Assembly: GCA_964418835.1 (NCBI GenBank)
Contig: CAYQNJ010000024.1
Location: 1 to 17,050 of the forward strand
Length of the DNA stretch: 17,050 bases
From: UBA9076 sp964418835
GTDB taxonomy: Bacteria > Bacillota_I > Bacilli_A > Erysipelotrichales > Erysipelotrichaceae
Direction: 5' to 3'
Each line of letters starts with the position of its first letter. Position 1 is the first letter of the stretch. The position numbers and the translations under genes are program-made. The notes below the pieces were generated by a model. It ran no database searches. It was not told the origin of the DNA and saw nothing but the letters and a program-made list of their open reading frames with translations. Shown here in pieces: positions 1 to 7,303 of this stretch.

Positions 1-593
1 ATCTTGAATTAGTGATTTATTATATTCCATTACATATTTATACTTATGATCTTTAATAAATGAATATGTTTCTTTCTCTTTATAAGAGATAATAAATCCT
101 AAACTTTCATATAGAGGAATAACTCTTTCGTTACCTTCTACTACATCTAATCTATATTTAGAGTACTTTGTGTCTTGAAGTACTCTTTTTAATATACTTC
201 TAGCTATGCCTTGTCCCCTAGCACTTTCTTTAACACTCACAAAGTCAATGGAACTTTGATCTTCTAAAAATACCTTAGGTCTATAAAACTCATCAACCAT
301 CACCATTTTAGAGATTATACTTTAAAAAATCCTAATTCTTTTCTTAAAACTTTATTATCAATTTTTACATGATAACCTGTATTATCACAATATCCTACTA
401 TACCTACAACTTCATTATTTTCTTGATTTATCGCAACATAAAATCTATTATGATCAATTCCAGCATGAATTATATTTAATAATTTACTTGTATCATTTGT
501 AATATTTTTAAAAGAATATCCAAAAGCTGATACTATGATTTTACTTATTTCATATTTATCTTGATTTAAAGCTTTCCTTATTTCTATGTCCAT
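1..593 (-). pseudogene. GNAT acetyltransferase split by a frameshift (left end outside the window)
   Basis: The first part, 593 down to 315, encodes 92 residues that begin MDIEIRKAL and end KELGFFKV before a TAA stop. From about 312 down to position 1 another minus-strand frame continues the fold without a stop: MVMVDEFYRPKVFLED, then FVSVKESARGQGIARSIL, then YESLGFIISYKE. RGQGIA is the acetyl-CoA pyrophosphate-binding motif A of the GNAT superfamily, and the first part has the family's N-terminal helix and strand pattern. Together they make one acetyltransferase of about 195 residues or more, cut in two by the loss of one base (or gain of two) near 310-320. The start lies 4 nt after the COG2509 oxidoreductase stop, so it ends the long operon as seen here. 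The substrate is unknown. It could be a real pseudogene or a sequencing error; the downstream half is well preserved, so any break is recent. Confidence 0.75.
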
Positions 594-597
594 ATCA

Positions 598-1980
598 CTA
601 CAGTTTTTCGTTAATAATATCTCCTACTATTAATCCATTTGCGGCAGCTTGAGCTAAACTTCTTGTAAAACCAGCACCATCACCTAATGCATAAATATTT
701 GGTGCATCATCTAATTCAAAGTAAGTACACTTAGGTCTAGCACTATAAAACTTACATTCAACACCATGTAATAAGGTATCATAATTTGCGGTTCCAGGAG
801 CCACTTTATCTAAAGCATGAAGAGTTTCTATAATATTGTCTAATTGTCTTTTAGGCATACATAAACTCAAATCACCAGGTATTGATTTTAACGTTGGTCT
901 AACAGTAGATTGAGCTAAACGTTTTTCATCAGTTCTTTTACCATTTTCTAAATCACCTAATCTTTGAACTAATACTGTACCACCACTTAACATATTCGCA
1001 AGAGAAGCGACAGATTTAGCATATTCAATTGGTTCATCAAAAGGTTCTGTGAATCTACTTGTACTAAGTAATGCAAAGTTACTATTATTTGTTTTCTTTT
1101 CTTCTTCTTTAAATGAGTGTCCATTAACAGTTAATATACCATCAGTATTCTCTGTAACAACATGTCCTCTTTCATTAAAACAAAACATCCTTGTGACATC
1201 ACCATATTTCTTAGTACGATATAAAATCTTCGGTTCATATATCTTCTTAGAAAAATGTTCCCAAACAATTGAAGGTAATTCTACTCTTACTCCAATATCA
1301 ACTTGATTATTTGAACTCTTTATTTTATTTTTATCGCACCATTTCCTAAAGTTACTTGCGCCAGCTCTACCTATCGCAAATATTATATGATCTCCTTTAG
1401 TCACAATATCGTTACCTTTTTGTGTAATAAACACCTCTTTTGTATCCTTATTCACATCAGTAACTGTAGCTAAAGTTTCAATTTGTATCTTATCTTGTAA
1501 GTATTCAACCAACTTAACCATTGTAGTAAAGTTAGAATCTGTACCTAAATGCTTAACTTCAGCTTGTTGCATATGTAAATCATATTGTAAACACAATCTT
1601 TTTAATTCATTGTCAGGTTTGTACGTATCCTTAGTAGCCCCAAAAGACATTAAGATATTATCAGCTTTATGGATATAATCCATTACTACATCCTTATCCA
1701 TAACATCTGGTAACCATCCACCATATTCAGTAGAAATAATATATTTGCCATCAGAAAAAGCACCAGCACCACCCATGCCTTCCATGATATTACAAGGTAC
1801 ACATTTTATACATCTAGGAGTCTTACCAGTCACTATTGGACAAGCCCTATTATTAAGACCTCTTCCTCGTTCAACTAGTAAAATATCCTTATCTGGATGC
1901 TTTTGTACAAGGTTATACGCAAGCATTAACCCACCAATACCTCCACCAATAATAACTACATCATACTTTTCATAAAACAT
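598..1980 (-). CDS. FAD-dependent dehydrogenase of the COG2509 type
   Basis: This 460-residue flavoprotein opens with a dinucleotide-binding fold: GGGIGG at 12-17, followed by an acidic residue at the end of the second strand (LLVERG, near 35-39). Near the C terminus IYALGDGAG is the second FAD-contact motif, and SLAQAAANG follows. The family is widespread in anaerobes and is annotated only as an uncharacterised FAD-dependent dehydrogenase, so the substrate is unknown. Cysteines C47, C57, C60 and C63 sit just after the FAD-binding unit with CxxCxxC spacing, followed by a glycine-rich stretch (GMGGAGAFSDGKY). They could hold a metal or Fe-S cluster, which is inference. The ATG lies 1 nt after the stop of the GHL10 gene, and a purine-rich AAGGAG sits in that gene's tail as ribosome binding site. 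There is no signal peptide, so it should be cytoplasmic. Confidence 0.85.
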   Translation of the reverse strand: MFYEKYDVVIIGGGIGGLMLAYNLVQKHPDKDILLVERGRGLNNRACPIVTGKTPRCIKCVPCNIMEGMGGAGAFSDGKYIISTEYGGWLPDVMDKDVVMDYIHKADNILMSFGATKDTYKPDNELKRLCLQYDLHMQQAEVKHLGTDSNFTTMVKLVEYLQDKIQIETLATVTDVNKDTKEVFITQKGNDIVTKGDHIIFAIGRAGASNFRKWCDKNKIKSSNNQVDIGVRVELPSIVWEHFSKKIYEPKILYRTKKYGDVTRMFCFNERGHVVTENTDGILTVNGHSFKEEEKKTNNSNFALLSTSRFTEPFDEPIEYAKSVASLANMLSGGTVLVQRLGDLENGKRTDEKRLAQSTVRPTLKSIPGDLSLCMPKRQLDNIIETLHALDKVAPGTANYDTLLHGVECKFYSARPKCTYFELDDAPNIYALGDGAGFTRSLAQAAANGLIVGDIINEKL

Positions 1981-1981
1981 A

Positions 1982-3154
1982 CTATCCCCACTCCTTTAAT
2001 CTTTCTTCAAGTTTGTTTTTCTCTAATTCAACCTTATCACTTACATCTTTAATTGGTTTATAAATTGATTGATAACTAAATATAGAAACACCTTTTAAAT
2101 TCATGTTCTTTGAATCATTAATTTGCCTAGAAATAATATCATTATTATCTATCCATTCAGTTTTTCCACCTTTTGCATAAACATCTTCTACACCAATCTT
2201 ATAGCCAGCTAGACCAACAATAAGATCAACATCGCTATCTTTTACTACTTCTTTCCACTCTTCTAATGTTTTTAAGAATGGTTTTGTAGGATGGCTATAT
2301 CCCCAATATATTTGAGGAATTAAATAATCAATTATTCCAGCATCCACCCAATCATTAAAGTTACCATAAATACTATCAATTGAATAGGACATATTTCCAG
2401 AAGGACTTATTCCATACACAATTCCCTTTTTCTTAACCTCTTTATTTATTAAAGAAACAAGATTATTCACATTACTTGTCCTAAATTCTTTAAGACTACA
2501 TTTATTCAAACATCTTTCGTTATATATTTCATAATCAAAATCATCACTTATATTCTCTGGATAAAAATAATCATCCATATGAATACCATCAATATCATAA
2601 TTAGAAATTAATTCATTAACTACACTTAATATAAGATTATTAACTTCTTCATAAGCAGGATTAAGATAATATCTTCCTTCAACATTTCTAATATAAGATT
2701 TACCTTCATTAATCCATTTCTTTACTATAAACTCATTATCTACTTTATCTAACTCTTCAACTAAGTAAGATCTCATAGGGTTTATCCAAGCTTCTACTCT
2801 AATTCCTTTTTTATGAGCCTTTTCTATAAATATCTTTAAAGGATCATACTCAATACCAGGTAGTATTAATGTTTTAGGATATATATCAGAATTATAAAAT
2901 GCATCAGTAAATGAAACTGCATGAACATATATAGTATTAAATCCACCATTGTATAAATTATCAATTATATTATCAACTTCATCATTAAAAACATCTTCGC
3001 TCATATTTTGCATGTTATCTCTATAGTCCACAAAACTAAACCAAGATGCCTTAATCACAACATCATCATACTTTGGTATCTCTACTGTATCTTCACTTTT
3101 GGGTGTACACCCAAACATAAGTGCTATCAATAAAAAAATTATGAATTTTCTCAT
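1982..3154 (-). CDS. GHL10-family glycoside hydrolase-like lipoprotein
   Basis: This 390-residue protein starts with a short hydrophobic signal peptide ending in LMFGC, so Cys16 is the probable lipidated residue; the lipobox is slightly atypical because Met and Phe fill the -3 and -2 places. The rest matches the glycosyl-hydrolase-like 10 (GHL10, formerly DUF187) TIM-barrel family, which includes Bacillus YngK. Landmarks in order are IKASWFSFVDY (about 34-44), AWINPMRSY (122-130), DIDGIHMDDYFYP (187-199, with the two Asp at 194-195 as candidate acidic catalytic residues), YGISPSGN, and DYLIPQIYWGY. The family is thought to act on cell-wall or extracellular polysaccharide, but the substrate here is unknown. 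It is membrane-anchored outside the cell, unlike its operon neighbours. Its ATG overlaps the Sir2 stop as ATGA, which implies translational coupling. Confidence 0.85.
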   Translation of the reverse strand: MRKFIIFLLIALMFGCTPKSEDTVEIPKYDDVVIKASWFSFVDYRDNMQNMSEDVFNDEVDNIIDNLYNGGFNTIYVHAVSFTDAFYNSDIYPKTLILPGIEYDPLKIFIEKAHKKGIRVEAWINPMRSYLVEELDKVDNEFIVKKWINEGKSYIRNVEGRYYLNPAYEEVNNLILSVVNELISNYDIDGIHMDDYFYPENISDDFDYEIYNERCLNKCSLKEFRTSNVNNLVSLINKEVKKKGIVYGISPSGNMSYSIDSIYGNFNDWVDAGIIDYLIPQIYWGYSHPTKPFLKTLEEWKEVVKDSDVDLIVGLAGYKIGVEDVYAKGGKTEWIDNNDIISRQINDSKNMNLKGVSIFSYQSIYKPIKDVSDKVELEKNKLEERLKEWG

Positions 3155-3936
3155 AATTTAATTATACCTTTTTCCATTACTTCTCTAAACACTTTATTCA
3201 TATCTTCTTGAAATACCAATACATTATCTTCATTTATATTAATACTTTCTTTATTAACCACTACAATATACTTACCAATAAAATAATTAATTAAACCAGC
3301 GGCTGGATAAACATTTAAAGATGTTCCTGCGACTATAAGCATATCAGCTTGATTAATTGCCTTTATTGAGTTTCTTATATCATTGTCATTTAAGTTTTGT
3401 GAAAACAATACTACATCATGTCTAACAATACCATTATCATAAGTACATCTAGGAATTCCATCCTTATCTCTTAGTTTAAATATTTCTTTTCCATCATATC
3501 TTTTATTACACTTCATACAAGTGGCAGTGTTTTGTGTTCCATGTAGTTCAATCACATTACTACTTCCTGCTTCTTGATGTAAACCATCAATGTTTTGTGT
3601 TACAACCACAACATCCCTATCATTATCTTCTAAATAAACAGGAAACTTATGTGCAACGCTTGGTTTTACATAAGGAAAAAATAGATGATTAAACGAAAAA
3701 TCAAAAAATTCTTTAGGGTTATTATTAAGAAAACCTATGGACAATATTTCTTCACTACTTGTGGAATAGCCAAGTTCTTTTTTATATAGTCCATTTTGAC
3801 TTCTAAAATCAGGTATACCACTAGCTGTAGATACACCTGCACCACCAAAGAATACTATTTTTTTACTATCATTTAATTGTTTAATAAACAAATCAATATT
3901 AGTCAAATCTTTTCTCTTTTCTTGTAATAAATTCAC
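3151..3936 (-). CDS. Sir2-family NAD-dependent protein deacylase
   Basis: Sirtuins remove acyl groups from lysines using NAD+. Numbered from the GTG at 3936, the NAD-binding signature GAGVSTASGIPDFRS is at 32-46, TQNIDGLH at 113-120, the catalytic histidine in HGT at 132, GTSLNVYPAA at 204-213 and the NKE loop at 228-230. The zinc module has C140, C143 and C164, but the fourth ligand position is Asp167 (CTYD), and the usual RPDVV is RHDVV. The GTG start has no Shine-Dalgarno sequence and overlaps the upstream gene by 38 nt. A TTG at 3906, preceded by a purine-rich AAGAG seven bases away and overlapping the upstream stop by only 8 nt, gives an N terminus of family-typical length and may be the true start. 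The TGA stop overlaps the ATG of the GHL10 gene. Confidence 0.9.
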   Translation of the reverse strand: MNLLQEKRKDLTNIDLFIKQLNDSKKIVFFGGAGVSTASGIPDFRSQNGLYKKELGYSTSSEEILSIGFLNNNPKEFFDFSFNHLFFPYVKPSVAHKFPVYLEDNDRDVVVVTQNIDGLHQEAGSSNVIELHGTQNTATCMKCNKRYDGKEIFKLRDKDGIPRCTYDNGIVRHDVVLFSQNLNDNDIRNSIKAINQADMLIVAGTSLNVYPAAGLINYFIGKYIVVVNKESININEDNVLVFQEDMNKVFREVMEKGIIKL

Positions 3937-4540
3937 TATATGGTAATGTTTCTAACCAATCACAGAATATTTGCCATTCTGGTAGTCTATGATATCTTCT
4001 TTGTTTGTATATAGTTTTTAGTTGTCTATAGTTTGTGGTCATTCTTGCGGTAATTTTAAATCCTGCAGGATTAGAATAAAGAATTTCTAAGTATTTAACT
4101 TTCGCAATTTCACTTAGTGTAGTAATATCTTTACCCTCATCTTTAAGTTTTTTAATATCACTAATTAATTCATTATATTCCTTAGTCTTTTCCTTCATTA
4201 TTTCAATGATTCTACTATCCACATAATCAATATATGCCTTATCTAAATCAAACTTAGTAATTCTATGCATTGTAGATTGTGAGCTAATGAAATCTAAGAA
4301 ATGATATCTTTCCGCTTCTACCCATGCCTTATTAGTAAAAGTTAAATCAAATTGAACAATAATCCCATTCATGAAGTTATCATGTCCTTCACCAATATTT
4401 GATTTAGCAAGTTCAATAGTTCTTGTAGTAACTTCCTCATCCAAGTTTTCAATGTTTACACTCATAGGGTATTTACTTCCTCTTACAGAGCTTTCAAACC
4501 CATAGATTTCTACATTATTAATTATGTCATTTATCCTCAT
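3899..4540 (-). CDS. Divergent ThyX-like protein (flavin-dependent thymidylate synthase fold)
   Basis: The 213-residue protein resembles flavin-dependent thymidylate synthase in layout but lacks a canonical signature. Residues 61-93 (GIIVQFDLTFTNKAWVEAER, then YHFLDFISSQSTMHR) align by eye with the ThyX segment containing RHRxxSxNxxSxRY: R78-Y79-H80 takes the place of RHR and S89/R93 the place of the later Ser and Arg. Residues 168-200 (TTNYRQLKTIYKQRRYHRLP, then EWQIFCDWLETLP) match the late ThyX helix that carries N-x-R. Between them lies a charged helix of about 50 residues (105-155). True ThyX makes dTMP from dUMP using methylene-THF and FADH2; whether this protein does so is not shown. 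Its ATG directly abuts the mnmG TAA, so the two are probably translationally coupled. Similar short ThyX-like proteins occur in phages, but codon use here looks like that of the neighbours. Confidence 0.55.
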   Translation of the reverse strand: MRINDIINNVEIYGFESSVRGSKYPMSVNIENLDEEVTTRTIELAKSNIGEGHDNFMNGIIVQFDLTFTNKAWVEAERYHFLDFISSQSTMHRITKFDLDKAYIDYVDSRIIEIMKEKTKEYNELISDIKKLKDEGKDITTLSEIAKVKYLEILYSNPAGFKITARMTTNYRQLKTIYKQRRYHRLPEWQIFCDWLETLPYSEFITRKEKRFD

Positions 4541-6409
4541 TTAACTTCCCTTCCTATGCCTTTGTTCTAAGACCATCGCAAGTATAGCTATATCAGAAGG
4601 ATCAACACCAGATATTCTTGATGCTTGACCTATTGTAATAGGTTTAATCTTACTTAACTTTTGTCTACCTTCTAATGATAGATTACTAATTTCATTATAA
4701 TCTAAATCTTCTGGCAGTTTAACATTGTCCATTGCTAAAAGTTTATTAGCTTCTTTCTTTGCTTTAGTGATGTAACCTTCATACTTAACTTCTATATCAA
4801 TTTGTTTACCTATTTCTTCTTCTATCTCTTTAGATAAATAGGGTTGTAAATTCATACAAGTAACATTAGGTCTTTTTAATAATTCTAATGCAGATATTCC
4901 ATCACTTAATCTTTCATAGCCAATATTTTCCAACAGCTCATTTACTTCACTATTGATACTAAACTTAGTTTCTTCTAATAACTTTTTACCTTCAGTTATC
5001 TTATTCATTTTCTCTTTATAACTTTGGTATACTTCATCTTTTATTAAATTAAATTCTCTAGCTTTTTCAGTTAATCTTTGATCAGCATTATCATGTCTTA
5101 ATAATAGTCTAAACTCAGCTCTTGAAGTTAATAATCTATAAGGTTCTTGTGTTCCTTTAGTAACTAAATCATCTATCATAACTCCTATATAAGCCTCATC
5201 TCGTTTTAGTATAAAATCTGGTTTACCAGTTAATTTATTTATTGCATTTATTCCAGCAATAAGTCCTTGTCCTGCGGCTTCTTCATATCCTGAAGTACCA
5301 TTAATTTGTCCTGCAGTATATAAATTTTCAATTACCATACTTTCTAAAGTTGGTTTCATTTGTAATGGATCTATTGCGTCATACTCAATTGCATAAGCAT
5401 ATTTTTTTATTACTGCATTTTCAAAACCTGGTAATGTTTTAACCATTTTTTCTTGTATGTCTCTAGGAAGAGATGAAGAGAATCCTTGTATATACATAGT
5501 ATCTAAGGATAATGATTCTGGTTCAATAAATATTTGATGTCTTGGTTTATCTTTAAACCTTACAAGCTTATCTTCAATAGAAGGACAATATCTAGGTCCT
5601 ACTCCCTTAACTACTCCTGAGTACATACTTGATTTATCTAGATTATCAAATATTAGTTTATGAGTTTCTTCATTTGTATGTACTAAATAACAAGGTACTT
5701 GTTTTTCAAATGGTAATATTTCTTTTGTTTGATATGAGAAAGATACAAACTCTTTTGTGCCTGGTTGATATTCTGCCTTAGAAAAATCTATTGAATCTTT
5801 TAACACTCTTGGAGGAGTTCCAGTTTTTAGTCTAAATAAACTTAAACCCGCATCCTCTAAAGATTTAGATAACTTATTTGTGGTTGGTTCTAAATCAGGA
5901 CCCCCTACAGTAACCTCATCAGATATCATGTTTACTGCTTTCATATATGTGCCTGTAGTTAGAATTACAATTTCTGAATATAGCTTTGTACCATCATCAA
6001 AAACAACACCTTTTACCTTGTTGTCTTCAATAATTAATTCAGTTACCATGTTTTCTATTACAGTTAAATTTTCTTGGTTTAATAAAACTTCTTGCATATA
6101 TTTTTGATATGCCAGTTTATCAGATTGTACTCTTAAAGCTCTTACTCCAGGTCCTTTATTAGTATTAAGGATCTTAAATTGAATCGCTGTTTTATCTGCG
6201 CTAATACCCATTTGACCACCAAGAGCATCAATCTCTCTAACTACAACACCTTTTGCAGGACCTCCTAAAGAAGGATTACATGGCATTTTAGCTATGTTTT
6301 CAATAGATAAACTTATTAATGCTGTTTTTATATTTGAACGTGCTGATATTAAGGCTGCCTCAATACCTGCATGTCCTCCACCTACTACTATAATTTCATA
6401 ATTTTTCAT
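4541..6409 (-). CDS. mnmG: tRNA U34 carboxymethylaminomethyl-modifying enzyme, FAD subunit MnmG
   Basis: MnmG (GidA) works with the GTPase MnmE to install (carboxymethyl)aminomethyl groups on U34 of tRNAs that read split codon boxes, using FAD, NADH and a folate-bound one-carbon unit. The 622 residues match the usual length of about 620-630. GGGHAGIEAA at 10-19 is the FAD Rossmann motif, followed by MPCNPSLGGPAKGVVVREID and the QMG...KTAIQFK...NTNKGPGVRALRVQSDK block typical of the family. NGTSGYEEAAGQGLIAGINA closes the FAD site, and the C-terminal tRNA-binding domain ends with SRISGVDPSDIAIL. Its start lies inside the end of the upstream unknown gene (14-nt overlap). mnmG usually sits beside mnmE, rsmG or parAB; here it is in the dnaX-recR operon and no mnmE is visible. 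Confidence 0.97.
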   Translation of the reverse strand: MKNYEIIVVGGGHAGIEAALISARSNIKTALISLSIENIAKMPCNPSLGGPAKGVVVREIDALGGQMGISADKTAIQFKILNTNKGPGVRALRVQSDKLAYQKYMQEVLLNQENLTVIENMVTELIIEDNKVKGVVFDDGTKLYSEIVILTTGTYMKAVNMISDEVTVGGPDLEPTTNKLSKSLEDAGLSLFRLKTGTPPRVLKDSIDFSKAEYQPGTKEFVSFSYQTKEILPFEKQVPCYLVHTNEETHKLIFDNLDKSSMYSGVVKGVGPRYCPSIEDKLVRFKDKPRHQIFIEPESLSLDTMYIQGFSSSLPRDIQEKMVKTLPGFENAVIKKYAYAIEYDAIDPLQMKPTLESMVIENLYTAGQINGTSGYEEAAGQGLIAGINAINKLTGKPDFILKRDEAYIGVMIDDLVTKGTQEPYRLLTSRAEFRLLLRHDNADQRLTEKAREFNLIKDEVYQSYKEKMNKITEGKKLLEETKFSINSEVNELLENIGYERLSDGISALELLKRPNVTCMNLQPYLSKEIEEEIGKQIDIEVKYEGYITKAKKEANKLLAMDNVKLPEDLDYNEISNLSLEGRQKLSKIKPITIGQASRISGVDPSDIAILAMVLEQRHRKGS

Positions 6410-7295
6410 TTATTAATTCCTTAAGAATCTTTTCATCTTCTATTTCTAAATCATCCTCACTTAAAATATCAAAAACATGTTTAATATTTTCTAAGTTTAG
6501 ATAATGATCAAGTAATATTATATGTCCTAATAGTCTTTTTAGACTATCATCATGATTTTTGTTGTTAAATACAAATGGCAAAGCTATGTAAATTGTATCT
6601 TCAATAATCTTATAATATTCAAATCTTTTTTCTCTTATTGGTTTATATTCATTTGATTCTTGCATAAGTTTATATGCAAGTTTATTTTGTTGGGGATTAA
6701 ACTTTAAGTTATTTATCTTTTCAATACTTTTAGATACTTTATGAAGTAATTGAGTATCTTCTAAAGATTCTTCATCTACTTTACCTGTAGCCATACTCCA
6801 TAAATCTATTCCATCCTTACTTGCATAATCTAATATCTTTGAAGTAAGTTCTTTATCCTCTTTATCAAGATAGAAGTAACTTTCTAACCTATTAGAAACC
6901 TTCATTCCAAATTGACTTAAGTAAATAGGATTTTGAAAGAATATAACATCTTCTAAGTATATACAATTCATAGTCTTAGGAACAATTTTATTTTTACTTG
7001 CTTTTAAAATAGATTCTTTTAGCTCTTCTTTAGAAGAATAACCATTTAAAGTTTCGTATTTATTCCACATTTGATTTAAGGAAAGTTTATTTAATTCCTT
7101 AAATTTACCATATCCAGATATATATCTTTCTTTTTGTTGGACTCTATCTTTTACAAAGAAAAACAACAGGTCTCCCTTAACAAAATTACTAAAGTTCTTT
7201 TGGTTTGAAAGCCTCCAAAAATTCATCGTTGTATTTCCATTTAAACGATGGTATTCAATCATTTTATTGTCTGTAACATAAACAATTGAACTCAT
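6396..7295 (-). CDS. Unknown protein with an N-terminal PUA/EVE-like domain
   Basis: I do not recognise this 299-residue protein by name. Its first half looks like a PUA-superfamily (EVE/ASCH-type) domain: a short strand at 2-8, then MNFWRLSNQKNF (24-35), the strand KGDLLFFFVK (40-49), YISGYGKFKE (58-67), SLNQMWNKYETLNGY (72-86) and CIYLEDVIFFQNPIYL (111-126). Ordered strands with a GDLLFF turn, and a conserved Trp at a possible base-binding pocket, are what such folds show. They often bind modified bases in RNA or DNA. The second half is mostly helical (about 140-240), with an amphipathic stretch at 250-275 and an acidic end. There is no signal peptide or membrane segment. The stop codon of fhs overlaps its Shine-Dalgarno sequence (TAGGTGA), and its end overlaps mnmG by 14 nt, so a role beside nucleic-acid modification is a reasonable guess only. 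Confidence 0.6.
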   Translation of the reverse strand: MSSIVYVTDNKMIEYHRLNGNTTMNFWRLSNQKNFSNFVKGDLLFFFVKDRVQQKERYISGYGKFKELNKLSLNQMWNKYETLNGYSSKEELKESILKASKNKIVPKTMNCIYLEDVIFFQNPIYLSQFGMKVSNRLESYFYLDKEDKELTSKILDYASKDGIDLWSMATGKVDEESLEDTQLLHKVSKSIEKINNLKFNPQQNKLAYKLMQESNEYKPIREKRFEYYKIIEDTIYIALPFVFNNKNHDDSLKRLLGHIILLDHYLNLENIKHVFDILSEDDLEIEDEKILKELINEKL

Positions 7296-7303
7296 AAATT
7301 CAC

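Noticed and set aside
3151..3153. Possible TGA-as-Trp code (Mollicutes)
   Set aside because: TGA ends the Sir2 gene and the PUA/EVE-like gene, and the long conserved proteins contain no in-frame TGA; every Trp codon I checked is TGG.
4210..4235. TATCCACATAA as a DnaA box
   Set aside because: It is a single imperfect match inside a coding region with no cluster, so it does not support an origin here.
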